A DNA stretch of 64,000 nt from Chloroflexota bacterium (GTDB lineage: Bacteria > Chloroflexota > Dehalococcoidia > Lucifugimonadales > Lucifugimonadaceae). Below, piece by piece: positions 24,963 to 33,507 of the stretch. The DNA lies in contig JAQBUH010000002.1 in the NCBI GenBank assembly GCA_027624075.1, forward strand, positions 62,001 through 126,000, written 5' to 3'. The stretch's first letter is position 1. Every line of letters begins with the position of its first letter. The translations under genes and the position numbers were made by a program. The notes under the pieces are model-generated. The model was given only the letters and a program-made list of their open reading frames with translations, was not told where the DNA came from and did no database searches.

Positions 24963-26493
24963 TGCCCTGCGACGGGTCATAGCGCGCCGCCGGGTCCAAC
25001 GGAAAGATCGGCCTTCTGATCCGCTCGAAGCGGAAGTGGCTCAAGTCTCCGCTCGTCGCGCCAGGCGTGTTCACCGAAATCATACGTCGTGCGATCGGCT
25101 GGTAAGCGGGTCGCGGCGAGACAACACCCTTCGCCACCACGATGTTGAACTCCTCCGGCCGGTAGCCGAGCGAGTAGAACTGCTCTCTGCTCATGTTGCC
25201 CACCCTGCTCGAAACCAGCGCAACCGTTGGCCCCGCGTCTGACTCCACAACTGCGGTCGGGCCGCCGTCAAAGTATCGCCACCCGGCATGTACCGTCCCG
25301 GAATCCTCGAACCGCCCGTCAGAGAGCACTGTCACGATGCCGCTCAATCTCACAGGCTTTCCGTGGAGACGGTCTGACTTGCCACCGACCTCAAGTTCAA
25401 CGCGCGCTCCCGTACCTGCGGCGAAACAGGCTCTGGCCGCATCGGGGTCGCGTATCGTCTGCAGCCACGACGCGATGCTTCGTTTCAGGGCCTCTGCCAG
25501 CAAAAAAGTGCTGTCGCCAGAGCTTCCTGCGCCGATGTTGTCTCCCACGTCCAACAGGACCACGGGGCCGTTGCCGGGCGGAACGTCTCCCCGCGGAGTC
25601 GCAAGCGCCTCGTCCACCGCCTCTTCCGGCGCCGGGCCTTTCGGCACGTTGAGTTCAAACCTGCGCCTCCACGCCCGCTCGGCAATCCACTGAGCCGCAT
25701 CCCTTGCCGCGTCTTCCGAGTCACGGTGCATCACATAGACCGCGAGCCCGTTCTCGAAAACATCCGCCCATGGATAACCCTGGCCAACCGACGCGCTCAC
25801 AACGCCCGGCCGCCTCAGGACATCTTCCAGGTCGTCGATGATCGCCTTCATCGGCTGCTCACGCGTGTCGTGCTGGAAGATGCCGACCACCATAGGCGGC
25901 TTCTCGATCCACTTCTCAGGCCGCCAGTTGCCGCGGGCCATCTCGACAACCAGCCTCGCCGCGTCAACGGCGCGCGGTACCGCGTCGACATGCGGGTTGG
26001 TGCGGTAGATAACAAGCGCGTCCGTCTCGTCTGCCATCTGTTGAGAGACGTTGGCGTGTAGGTCGAGCGTCATCGCGACCGGCACATCCGGCCCAACAAC
26101 CTCCCTCACACGCCGCGCGAACTCGCCGTCCATGTCAGGGAACTGCTCAGACACTGCCGCGCCCATCTGGTTCAGCAGCACGCCGTCGAACGGCCCCTGC
26201 TCCCGCAACATCCGCAGCCCTTCACCTGCCAGTGACTCGAACGCCTCCGAGCTGATCGTTCCGCCGGGGTCAGTGGCCGCAAAGATAAGCGGCACAAGCT
26301 CGAAGCCCAGCTCATCTGCAGCCATCAAAAAGCCGGCGAGCGACGTCTGGGCGTTCCGCTGCATCTCGATGTACTCGCTGCCGCGCTGGACTCCGTAAGT
26401 CTGGAGACCCGAGTGCTGGAACACCTCAAGCGTCGTAGGGTTCGAGGCGAAGGTGTTGGTCTCGTGGTGGATTCCCAGGGTGGCGATGCGCAT
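24946..26493 (-). CDS. M81 family metallopeptidase (MlrC-like)
   Basis: MlrC-like zinc protein, about 515 residues from ATG 26493 (MRIATLGIHHETNTF, the family opening). Conserved metal-site segments LDLHANVS and RTNPHVD near residues 160-185 are present, and DVGDNIGAGSSGDSTFLL marks the second domain near 315. MlrC degrades linearised microcystin in Sphingomonas, but most members are of unknown substrate and often sit near transporters and other catabolic genes, as here. An upstream ATG at 26529 would add 12 residues. It is followed on the other strand by the GMC gene, with a 17-nt tail overlap. Confidence 0.92.
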   Translation of the reverse strand: MRIATLGIHHETNTFASNPTTLEVFQHSGLQTYGVQRGSEYIEMQRNAQTSLAGFLMAADELGFELVPLIFAATDPGGTISSEAFESLAGEGLRMLREQGPFDGVLLNQMGAAVSEQFPDMDGEFARRVREVVGPDVPVAMTLDLHANVSQQMADETDALVIYRTNPHVDAVPRAVDAARLVVEMARGNWRPEKWIEKPPMVVGIFQHDTREQPMKAIIDDLEDVLRRPGVVSASVGQGYPWADVFENGLAVYVMHRDSEDAARDAAQWIAERAWRRRFELNVPKGPAPEEAVDEALATPRGDVPPGNGPVVLLDVGDNIGAGSSGDSTFLLAEALKRSIASWLQTIRDPDAARACFAAGTGARVELEVGGKSDRLHGKPVRLSGIVTVLSDGRFEDSGTVHAGWRYFDGGPTAVVESDAGPTVALVSSRVGNMSREQFYSLGYRPEEFNIVVAKGVVSPRPAYQPIARRMISVNTPGATSGDLSHFRFERIRRPIFPLDPAARYDPSQGINVRS

Positions 26494-26555
26494 GCCGGCA
26501 ATGCTGCTCTCAGCGGGAGGCGAGGTCAAGGACGCGCCTGTGTCAGGCGCATTAC

Positions 26556-27854
26556 TCAGTCTGCGGCCGCCGCCTCGGGTTTCACCGGAACAGGCGCGCT
26601 CTTTTTCTCACCGGGCGGCGCGCCCCACTCAGGCTGGCGGGCTATTACCAGTGCGACGAAGCCCAGGATGAAGATGCCGATGATGGCGCCGAACGCCGCG
26701 TCGAAGCTGCCGTTGCGGTCGTGTACGGCGCCCGCCAGCCACGGCCCGCCGGCGATAGAGATGATCGTCGCCATCTGGAACACGCCCATCAGGCTGCCGA
26801 ACTCTCGCAACCCGAAGGTCTCCTGGACCACCAGTACAATCAGCGCTCCCAGCCCTCCGAAGCCGATGCCGAAGATGATGATCCCGGCCCACATCACAGG
26901 CGCTCCGCCGGGAGTGATCATAAGGCCAACGCCCACGGCCTGGAACGCCACGCTGACCGCAGCCATTTTCCTGGCCGAGAAGCGCTCGGTGGCTCTGCCA
27001 AACGCCAGCTTGGAGCCAATGCCCATCGCGGCGATGATCGTGACCGCCGAGGTGGCGAGGGCAGGCTCGAAGCCGTTCTCTCCGAAATGCTGACGGAGTT
27101 GTGTCAATACGCCCTGGTACGTGAAGGTGGCAGCGGTCAATCCAACCAGCACCAGCCAGAACGAGCTCGTCCGCGATGCCTGGCGCAGGCTCATTCCCGC
27201 CATGGCTCCCCGGCCGCCGGCAGGCAGGGCTCTGCGCCCCGTCCTCGCTCGTTCAGCGTCCACATCTTCGGCCGACTCACGAATGACGACGAGTGCCACA
27301 AGTGCCAGCGCCACCATGATTATCGCAAAGCTAACGTACGCAAGTTGCCAGCTTGCAAAGGCGATGATCCCGGCTGCCAGGGGCGGCATCGTGACGCCGC
27401 CGAAGTTGTTGCCCGCAGTCACAGCGCCCATGACAGTCCCGCGTTTATCCGGGAACCAGATGCCGACCATCTTGCCGCTCGGGAGGACAGTCGCGCCCGG
27501 AAAACCGGCGTAGACCAGTGAGCTGAACAGGTACCAGTGCCACAGTTCCGAGATGAGCGGCCGCAGTGCGAAGCCCGTTGCGATAAACAGCAGCGAGACG
27601 AACATGACCGGCCGTGTGCCGAAGCGGTCAGAGAGCCTGCCGACAAAAGGTGCGAGGATGCCTGAGATGAAGGCGAATGTGAGCGACAGGTTGAGCTGTG
27701 TCTGCGACCAGCCGAACTTCTCCTGCAACGGGCCGGCGAACTCACCGAATGAGTATTGAGCCATTCCGATCGACAGACCGGTCGAGAGAAACACGACGAC
27801 CGCAACGTAGTAGCCGCGGTACAGACGGCGAGAAGGCCGGGAACTTCCGGTCAT
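26556..27854 (-). CDS. MFS transporter (OxlT/monocarboxylate-porter-like)
   Basis: A 432-residue permease with about 12 helices. The opening YYVAVVVFLSTGLSIGMAQYSF, the signature GRLSDRFGTRP in loop 2-3 and the FPDKRGTVMGAVTAGNNFGG segment are typical of OxlT/monocarboxylate-type MFS members. It probably imports organic acids. It lies upstream of the M81 peptidase gene on the same strand with a 62-nt gap, so the two may be co-transcribed and the peptidase may process the imported compound. Confidence 0.9.
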   Translation of the reverse strand: MTGSSRPSRRLYRGYYVAVVVFLSTGLSIGMAQYSFGEFAGPLQEKFGWSQTQLNLSLTFAFISGILAPFVGRLSDRFGTRPVMFVSLLFIATGFALRPLISELWHWYLFSSLVYAGFPGATVLPSGKMVGIWFPDKRGTVMGAVTAGNNFGGVTMPPLAAGIIAFASWQLAYVSFAIIMVALALVALVVIRESAEDVDAERARTGRRALPAGGRGAMAGMSLRQASRTSSFWLVLVGLTAATFTYQGVLTQLRQHFGENGFEPALATSAVTIIAAMGIGSKLAFGRATERFSARKMAAVSVAFQAVGVGLMITPGGAPVMWAGIIIFGIGFGGLGALIVLVVQETFGLREFGSLMGVFQMATIISIAGGPWLAGAVHDRNGSFDAAFGAIIGIFILGFVALVIARQPEWGAPPGEKKSAPVPVKPEAAAAD

Positions 27855-28285
27855 ATTGCGGAGCCGCGTGCGGGTATCTTAGTCATCCTGAACTTGATCG
27901 GCTCTATTGACATCGTAGTCCCTGGACCGTGTAACCGGCGTGTTCCCGGCCGCGGCGTTGGTTACGGGAAGCGTGCTTTGTTTCTCATCCCGAGAGTTGC
28001 CGTCACTCTCTCGCTATTCCCCAAACGATTAGAGAGGATGATGTCAACGGAGAAGGGTAAATTCACAATCACCGGCCGCGGATATCTTACGCCGCTCCTG
28101 ACGCCGGGGTCGGTGGCGCGTGACCCGGCCTGCGACCCCGTACGCGCCCGTACACGAAGGTAGCTCAACTTTGCCGCGTCGAATGTATACTCCGGCTCCA
28201 TCGGCCCTGTTCCCTCAACAAAGGCCGACGGCCAGACCACCCCGATCTCGCATCCCACCGACCACGGCAGAGGAACTGACATCAC
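27855..28285. other. 431-bp divergent intergenic region
   Basis: Separates the minus-strand MFS gene from the plus-strand aldolase cluster, so it should hold promoters for both. TATACT at 28186-28191 is a fair -10 for the aldolase, with no clear -35. The open frames crossing this stretch have neither ribosome sites nor protein-family patterns. No RNA gene is seen. Confidence 0.5.
28186..28191 (+). promoter_or_regulatory. Possible -10 element for the aldolase cluster
   Basis: TATACT, preceded directly by TG, about 95 nt before the aldolase start. No convincing -35 is at 16-18 nt. This is weak support from sequence only. Confidence 0.25.
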
Positions 28286-29008
28286 TTGAGAAAGAGCAAC
28301 ATCCGAGCCGCCATAAACTCCGGCGGCCGAGCGTACGGAGTCACGCTGACCTTTCCAGAGCCCACCATCGCAGAGTGGGCTGGCTATCTCGGGTTCGACT
28401 TCCTTCACCTCGACATGGAGCACGGCGTGTTCGACTGGGAATCTGCCGAGATGATGTGCCGTGTCGCAGATATGCACGGGATGACCTGCACCGCCCGCAT
28501 CCCGAACACAGAGACTGACACCATCCTCCGCGCATTCGACCGCGGGTTGATGGGTATCCTGTGCCCGCACGTTGACAATGCGGAACAGGCGGCGCGTATC
28601 GCAAGGGCGGCCCGTTTTGGACCCCAGGGAGAGCGCAGCTTCGGGACATCTCGCGGCAGGGACTACGGCCTGACAGGAAAGAGTCCCGCCCAGTACATGG
28701 CTGAGTTCAACGCCGAGGTCACGGTCGCTATTCAGATCGAGACCAGGCACGCCGTCGACACAATCGACGACATCCTGAAGGTCGACGGCATCGACCTCAT
28801 CACTTTTGGCCCGCAGGACCTCGCTCAGTCACTCGGTCATCCCGGCCACGCAGACCATCCCGACGTGCTGAAAGCAATGGGGCATGTCCGCACGAAAGTC
28901 AGGGCGGCAGGACGGCTCATGGCGGAGGACGCCGAACATAGCGTCAACCTCGTCCAGTGGATGCCGTCGAAGCTGAAAGAATGGCTGGAGTCGGCGAAAT
29001 CGGGCTGA
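28286..29008 (+). CDS. HpcH/HpaI family aldolase
   Basis: Class II, metal-dependent pyruvate-type aldolase of 240 residues, slightly shorter than the usual 250-265. Visible are the general-base region FLHLDMEHGVFDWE near residue 38, the metal ligands in IQIETRHAVD (Glu, about 152) and the GPQDLAQSLG (Asp) segment near 178. It should cleave 4-hydroxy-2-oxo acids to pyruvate plus an aldehyde, as in HpaI and related aromatic or sugar-acid pathways. The start is a TTG at 28286. It heads a same-strand run with propeller proteins, an alcohol dehydrogenase and a mutarotase-like protein. Confidence 0.92.
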   Translation: MRKSNIRAAINSGGRAYGVTLTFPEPTIAEWAGYLGFDFLHLDMEHGVFDWESAEMMCRVADMHGMTCTARIPNTETDTILRAFDRGLMGILCPHVDNAEQAARIARAARFGPQGERSFGTSRGRDYGLTGKSPAQYMAEFNAEVTVAIQIETRHAVDTIDDILKVDGIDLITFGPQDLAQSLGHPGHADHPDVLKAMGHVRTKVRAAGRLMAEDAEHSVNLVQWMPSKLKEWLESAKSG

Positions 29009-29058
29009 CTGGCGACGCGGCACTGTAACCTCGACACGGACGGCATACGGAGACATTC

Positions 29059-30033
29059 ATGACACTCACACCAGCGACCTCGAAGACCAGGTTCGAGCCG
29101 GTCCCGTACTGGGCGAAGCTCCCGATGGGCGTCACCTTCTACGGCGACGCGACATCGGTTGCGGTCGATTCAGAAGACCATGTTTACGTGTTCAACCGCG
29201 GCACGGACCCGATCGCCGTGTTCGACCCGGACGGCAACTTTGTCCGCAGCATGGGGCACGGCGAGTTCACACGCCCGCACGGCATCGAGATCGACGCCGA
29301 AGACAACCTGTACCTCGTTGACGATGACGGTCACTATGTCCAGAAGCGGACGAAGGACGGCAAGGTCCTGTTCACGCTGGGCACACCGGGAAAGCCTGCA
29401 GAGTGGCAGGGCGGAGGCATGTTCAACCGTCCGACGGACATCGCCATCCATCCGGATTCGGGAGACCTGTTCGTGTCTGACGGCTACGGCAACTCCCGCG
29501 TCCACCGCTTCGATAAGCGCGGCAAGCACATCAAGTCCTGGGGTGAGTCAGGCTCGAAGCCGGGCCAGTTCAGCCTGCCACATAACATCTGCATTCTTGG
29601 CGCAGACCGGGTTGCGGTGTGCGACCGTGAGAACTTCCGGGTGCAGATCTTCACGCTTGACGGCGATTTCGTGGACCAGTGGCACATCCACCACCCGATG
29701 TCGATAACGCACGGCAAGAACGGCGACACCAGCCTGTATGTCGGCGAGATGATCCCTCCTTCCGTGCAGCGTGGAGTGCGGAACCTGGGCGCACGCGTTG
29801 CCGTGCTCAGCAAGGACGGCGAGTTTCTGCAGCACTGCGGAGCGCCGCTTCCCGGCCAGGGACCTGACCAGTTTACTGCGCCGCACGGGATAGCGACCGA
29901 CTCAGAGGGCAGCTTTTACGCCGCGGAAGTTGCGTGGACCAACTTCTACTCCCGTGCTGACAACTCGGGGCTTGACACGCCGCCGCTCGGTGAGGTCGTG
30001 AGCCTCAGGAAATGGCGCCGGGTCAGCGGCTAA
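29059..30033 (+). CDS. NHL-repeat six-bladed propeller, amidating-lyase-like
   Basis: Beta-propeller protein of 324 residues built of NHL repeats. Recurrent blades include GEFTRPHGIEIDAEDNLYLV, FNRPTDIAIHPDSGDLFVS and GQFSLPHNICIL. The DGYGNSRVHRFD and VCDRENFRVQIF segments resemble the peptidyl-alpha-hydroxyglycine alpha-amidating lyase (PAL) core, including the YGNSR and DRENFR motifs. No signal peptide is seen, so it may be cytosolic. The reaction is uncertain: PAL-like C-N cleavage, or a lactonase-like hydrolysis. The next gene is a close paralogue. Confidence 0.88.
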   Translation: MTLTPATSKTRFEPVPYWAKLPMGVTFYGDATSVAVDSEDHVYVFNRGTDPIAVFDPDGNFVRSMGHGEFTRPHGIEIDAEDNLYLVDDDGHYVQKRTKDGKVLFTLGTPGKPAEWQGGGMFNRPTDIAIHPDSGDLFVSDGYGNSRVHRFDKRGKHIKSWGESGSKPGQFSLPHNICILGADRVAVCDRENFRVQIFTLDGDFVDQWHIHHPMSITHGKNGDTSLYVGEMIPPSVQRGVRNLGARVAVLSKDGEFLQHCGAPLPGQGPDQFTAPHGIATDSEGSFYAAEVAWTNFYSRADNSGLDTPPLGEVVSLRKWRRVSG

Positions 30034-30063
30034 GTCCCGATCAGAACCCTCGATCTCTCGTAC

Positions 30064-31032
30064 TTGAACACAGGAGAAATAAACATGCCGGGACCAGTCA
30101 CAGCCAGGACAAAGTTCGAGCCTGAGTTCGGATGGGCGAAGCTGCCTCACCCGATGACATTCAAGGAGGCGACATCGGTCGCCGTCGACTCAGAAGACAA
30201 CGTCTACGTTTTCAACCGCGGTAAATGGCCTGTGATGGTTTTCGACCGCGCGGGCAACTTCCTGTCCGAATGGGGAGCAGGAGAGTTCGACAGGCCACAC
30301 GGCATCCGCACGGACGCCGAAGATAACCTGTACATGGCCGATGACATTGCGCACATGATCGAGAAGCGCACCAGGACAGGCAAGCTGTTGATGAGGCTGG
30401 GTGAGCGCGGCAAGGCGGCGGCGTGGCAGGAGGGCGAGCCGTTCAACCGGCCGACGGACATTGCGGTTCACCCGAAGACAGGCGACCTGTTCATCACGGA
30501 CGGCTACGGCAACTCCCGCGTCCACCGCTACAACAAAGCGGGTAAGCACATCAAGTCGTGGGGGGAGCCAGGGTCGCGACCGGGCCAGTTCAGCCTGCCG
30601 CACAACATCTGCATGGTGGGAGATGACATGGTTGCGGTGTGTGACAGGGAAAACTTCCGGCTGCAGGTCTTCACGCTGGACGGCGAGTTCGTGCGGCAGG
30701 TGCAATCGCACCGGCCCATCGCCATCTATGCGGGCCGCAGCGCAGACAGCAATATCTACGTCGCCGAGGCCGGGGCGCCGGCGGTCCAGGCGGGTGTGAA
30801 ACGGCTGGGCCTGTGTGTCGTGATATACGACAACGACTTCAACGAGGTAGGACGTTTCGGGAATGAGCTGGGCGGTGAGGGCGCTGACCAGTTCCTTGCG
30901 CCGCACGGCATGGCGGTCGACTCCGAAGGCTCCGTCTATGTCGCAGAGGTCTCGTACACGGCACACGGCTCGAACCTCGTGCCGCCGCGCGAGGTAACGT
31001 CCCTCCGCAAGTGGAAGCGCGTCAGCGGGTAA
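30064..31032 (+). CDS. NHL-repeat six-bladed propeller, paralogue of the preceding gene
   Basis: 322 residues, clearly a duplicate of the neighbour: both begin with a TKFEP/TRFEP-type opening, share ATSVAVDSEDNVYVFNRG, DGYGNSRVH and VCDRENFR-type blocks, and end with LRKWKRVSG. Blades end in the regular NHL pattern. The start ATG 30064 is upstream of MPGPVTARTKFEP; an ATG at 30085 (seven codons in) has an AGGAG ribosome site and may be the true one. Differences lie mainly in the loops after the last blades, so the pair may act on related but different substrates. Confidence 0.88.
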   Translation: MNTGEINMPGPVTARTKFEPEFGWAKLPHPMTFKEATSVAVDSEDNVYVFNRGKWPVMVFDRAGNFLSEWGAGEFDRPHGIRTDAEDNLYMADDIAHMIEKRTRTGKLLMRLGERGKAAAWQEGEPFNRPTDIAVHPKTGDLFITDGYGNSRVHRYNKAGKHIKSWGEPGSRPGQFSLPHNICMVGDDMVAVCDRENFRLQVFTLDGEFVRQVQSHRPIAIYAGRSADSNIYVAEAGAPAVQAGVKRLGLCVVIYDNDFNEVGRFGNELGGEGADQFLAPHGMAVDSEGSVYVAEVSYTAHGSNLVPPREVTSLRKWKRVSG

Positions 31033-31102
31033 GAGTAACCGGGCTGTGAGTGGCCGCGACAGCCGTCTGGCTAAGCACACTCCCTAATAGGAACCAGAGA
31101 AA

Positions 31103-32161
31103 TTGCTGGCGCTCAGGTACCACGGAAACAAGGACATCCGGCTCGAGGAGATCCCTGAGCCTGCGGCTGGCGCGGGCGAAGTGCGGGTGCGGGTCACATA
31201 CACAGGCATCTGCGCCACCGATATCGAGGAGTGGCAGTTCGGGCCGCTCTGGGTCCAGCACGGCGCGCCAAACCCGCTGACAGGTCGTCAGACGCCGCTC
31301 ACACTGGGCCACGAGATCACCGGCCACGTCGAGAGCGCCGGCGCCGGCGTGACAGGGGTCCGCGCAGGCGATCGAGTAGCCATAAACAACGTCCTGACCT
31401 GCGGCGCGTGCTTCTGGTGTGTGCGCGGGCAGCAGGCGGTCTGCCCGAGCATGGCGGTCGCCGGGCTCTCCGCAGACGGCGGGCTGGCACAGTTCATAGT
31501 CTGGCCAGCAGACATGGTCGTGCCGCTTCCGGATACCGTCTCCGACGAGGAGGCAGCTCTCGTCGAGCCTGCCACAGTCGCCGTCCGCGCAGTGCGCAAT
31601 TCGGGAGTGAAGGCAGGCGACACCGTGGCCGTGGTCGGCGCGGGCACGGTCGGGCTGTTGACGGCGCAGGCGTTCCGGGCAAGCGGGGCGAGGGTCATCG
31701 CGGTCGATATCAGGGAGGAGAGCCTGGCCATCGCGAAATCGCTCGGCGCTGACCATACCGTCAACGCGGCAAGCGGCAACGTGAGTGAGGAACTGCTTGA
31801 GCTAACGGACGGAATCGGACCTGACATCGTCGCTGAGACCGCAGGCGCGGCGAACACGCCTGTCGACGCTATCAACTGGACGCGCAGGGGCGGGACGACG
31901 GTGCTTGTCGGCATCTACTCTGCGACCCCGCAGATGAACTTCAACAACATCGTTGGGTCCGAGCGGCGGGTGGTCGGCTCGGTTGCGGCAGGGCCTGGCG
32001 ACATGGCCGTGGCCGTCGGTATGATCGGCTCCGGCCGTATCCGGGTGAGGGAGCTGATCACCGCGAAGGTCCCGCTCGAACGGGCAATCGAAGACGGCTT
32101 CAACCGGATGCTGCGCCCGGAAAAGGACGCGTTCCGGATCCTCATCACGCCGGGCGGCTGA
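31103..32161 (+). CDS. Zinc-dependent alcohol/sorbitol dehydrogenase (MDR family)
   Basis: Medium-chain NAD(P)-dependent dehydrogenase of 352 residues, the threonine/sorbitol dehydrogenase group. Catalytic zinc ligands are in CATDIEEW and GHEITGHVESAG (about residues 35-80); the structural zinc lobe has four cysteines in CGACFWCVRGQQAVC near residue 97; the NAD loop VVGAGTVGLLTAQAF is near 175. It should oxidise a secondary alcohol or polyol. The start is a TTG at 31103. It stands 70 nt behind the propeller pair and 22 nt before the mutarotase-like gene, fitting a sugar or polyol catabolic run. Confidence 0.94.
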   Translation: MLALRYHGNKDIRLEEIPEPAAGAGEVRVRVTYTGICATDIEEWQFGPLWVQHGAPNPLTGRQTPLTLGHEITGHVESAGAGVTGVRAGDRVAINNVLTCGACFWCVRGQQAVCPSMAVAGLSADGGLAQFIVWPADMVVPLPDTVSDEEAALVEPATVAVRAVRNSGVKAGDTVAVVGAGTVGLLTAQAFRASGARVIAVDIREESLAIAKSLGADHTVNAASGNVSEELLELTDGIGPDIVAETAGAANTPVDAINWTRRGGTTVLVGIYSATPQMNFNNIVGSERRVVGSVAAGPGDMAVAVGMIGSGRIRVRELITAKVPLERAIEDGFNRMLRPEKDAFRILITPGG

Positions 32162-32183
32162 GACGCCGGGAACGGAGAGCACC

Positions 32184-33263
32184 ATGCATTACCAAAACGA
32201 ACGCACTCACGGATGCCGGGTCTCTGACTCGTGGACCTATCGCGGCCTGAAAACGGTTGTGCTCGAAAACGAGCTCGTCCGGGTGATCGTGCTGGCAGAC
32301 AAGGGCGCAGACATCTACTCGTTCGTCCACAAGCCGAGCGACACCGAGTTCATGTGGCGGACCCCATGGGGTGTGCGCAACCCGGCGCTGTCCGTGCCGC
32401 CAACCGGAGACCCCGGCTCGGTGTGGCTCGACTTCTACGAAGGCGGCTGGCAGACGGCGGTCCCGCACGGTGGCTATCCGGACACGGTCGCTGGAGCAGA
32501 GATGGGCCTGCATGGCGACGTCAATACGATTCCGTGGGACGCGGTTGTTATCGCAGACTCCACGGAACTGGTGTCAGTGCGTTTTTCGGCAAAGAGCGTC
32601 CGCACCCCGTTCGCCATCGAGAAAACGCTGACACTCAGGTCTGGCTCCTCGATGCTGCAACTGGACGAGACCCTCACCAACGAGGGGGAAGAGCCACAGG
32701 ACGCAGTATGGCTCGAGCACATCGCCATCGGTCCGCCGTTTCTTTCCGGCGACACACGCCTCTATGTGCCTGACTGCACGATACTCAGCCACCCTGCCGG
32801 GATCGACCCAAACTCGAAGCTGGCGCCCGGCCACGAAGGTCCATGGCCAATGGCGCCGCTCGCGGCAGGTGGCAAGACAGACTTCTCACATATTCCGCCG
32901 CCGGAGGACCGCTCGCTGGACATGGCGTACATGACCGGCATGGCCGAGGGCTGGTACGCGCTCCACAACCCGGCGACCGGTGTCGGCTGGGCCGTCGCTT
33001 ACCCGGCCGATGTCTTCAAGTACCTGTGGTTCTGGCGGAACTTTGCAGGCGGCTTCGGCTATCCGTGGTACGGCCGGTGCTACAACCTGGGACTTGAGCC
33101 TTGCACCAGCTTCCACAACGGCGGTCTGAGGCAGGCGCAAGAGAACGGCACGGCGCTTCATGTGCAGGCGGGCGAAAGCGTCAGCGTGACTATCCAGGCC
33201 GGCGCGTTCAGTGGCGCCGGTGAGGTCAGGCGGGTCTCACCGGACGGGGTCGTCGAGTTCTAG
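32184..33263 (+). CDS. Aldose-1-epimerase-like (galactose mutarotase fold) protein
   Basis: Protein of 359 residues with the beta-supersandwich pattern of DUF4432/aldose-1-epimerase-like proteins: NELVRVIVLADKGADIYSFVHK near residue 28, then GGWQTAVPHGG, LQLDETLTNEGEEPQDAVWLEHIAIGPPF and FGYPWYGRCYNLGLEPCTS. The conserved His and Glu positions for mutarotation appear to be there, but I cannot assign them with certainty. It probably interconverts sugar anomers or acts on a sugar-like ring for the dehydrogenase immediately upstream. Confidence 0.82.
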   Translation: MHYQNERTHGCRVSDSWTYRGLKTVVLENELVRVIVLADKGADIYSFVHKPSDTEFMWRTPWGVRNPALSVPPTGDPGSVWLDFYEGGWQTAVPHGGYPDTVAGAEMGLHGDVNTIPWDAVVIADSTELVSVRFSAKSVRTPFAIEKTLTLRSGSSMLQLDETLTNEGEEPQDAVWLEHIAIGPPFLSGDTRLYVPDCTILSHPAGIDPNSKLAPGHEGPWPMAPLAAGGKTDFSHIPPPEDRSLDMAYMTGMAEGWYALHNPATGVGWAVAYPADVFKYLWFWRNFAGGFGYPWYGRCYNLGLEPCTSFHNGGLRQAQENGTALHVQAGESVSVTIQAGAFSGAGEVRRVSPDGVVEF

Positions 33264-33507
33264 CCTGTAGCTCGTCCCTCCTCAGCCATGCGCTTTTAGC
33301 CGGCCGGAATTTGCGAATGCGTTCCCGCCGTTCCCTGTTCTGACTAAGCTGCCGATAACCTGTGTCCGTGACTCCCTCGTCACCGGACGATTGACTTATC
33401 GGCACCCGGAGGCAACACTACGCCAACACTGAACATGACACGTTTGTGGTCATAGCGCCCGGTCTATTCGCGCCGGAACCGCACTGGCACGTCGAAAGGT
33501 TTGAAGA

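Noticed and set aside
27962-28750. A 262-codon minus-strand frame over the aldolase gene
   Set aside because: No family pattern and no ribosome site; the opposite strand carries a clear HpcH/HpaI aldolase.
30190-31080. A 296-codon minus-strand frame across the second propeller gene
   Set aside because: Antisense to a conserved NHL-repeat protein; frames like this are common in high-GC DNA.
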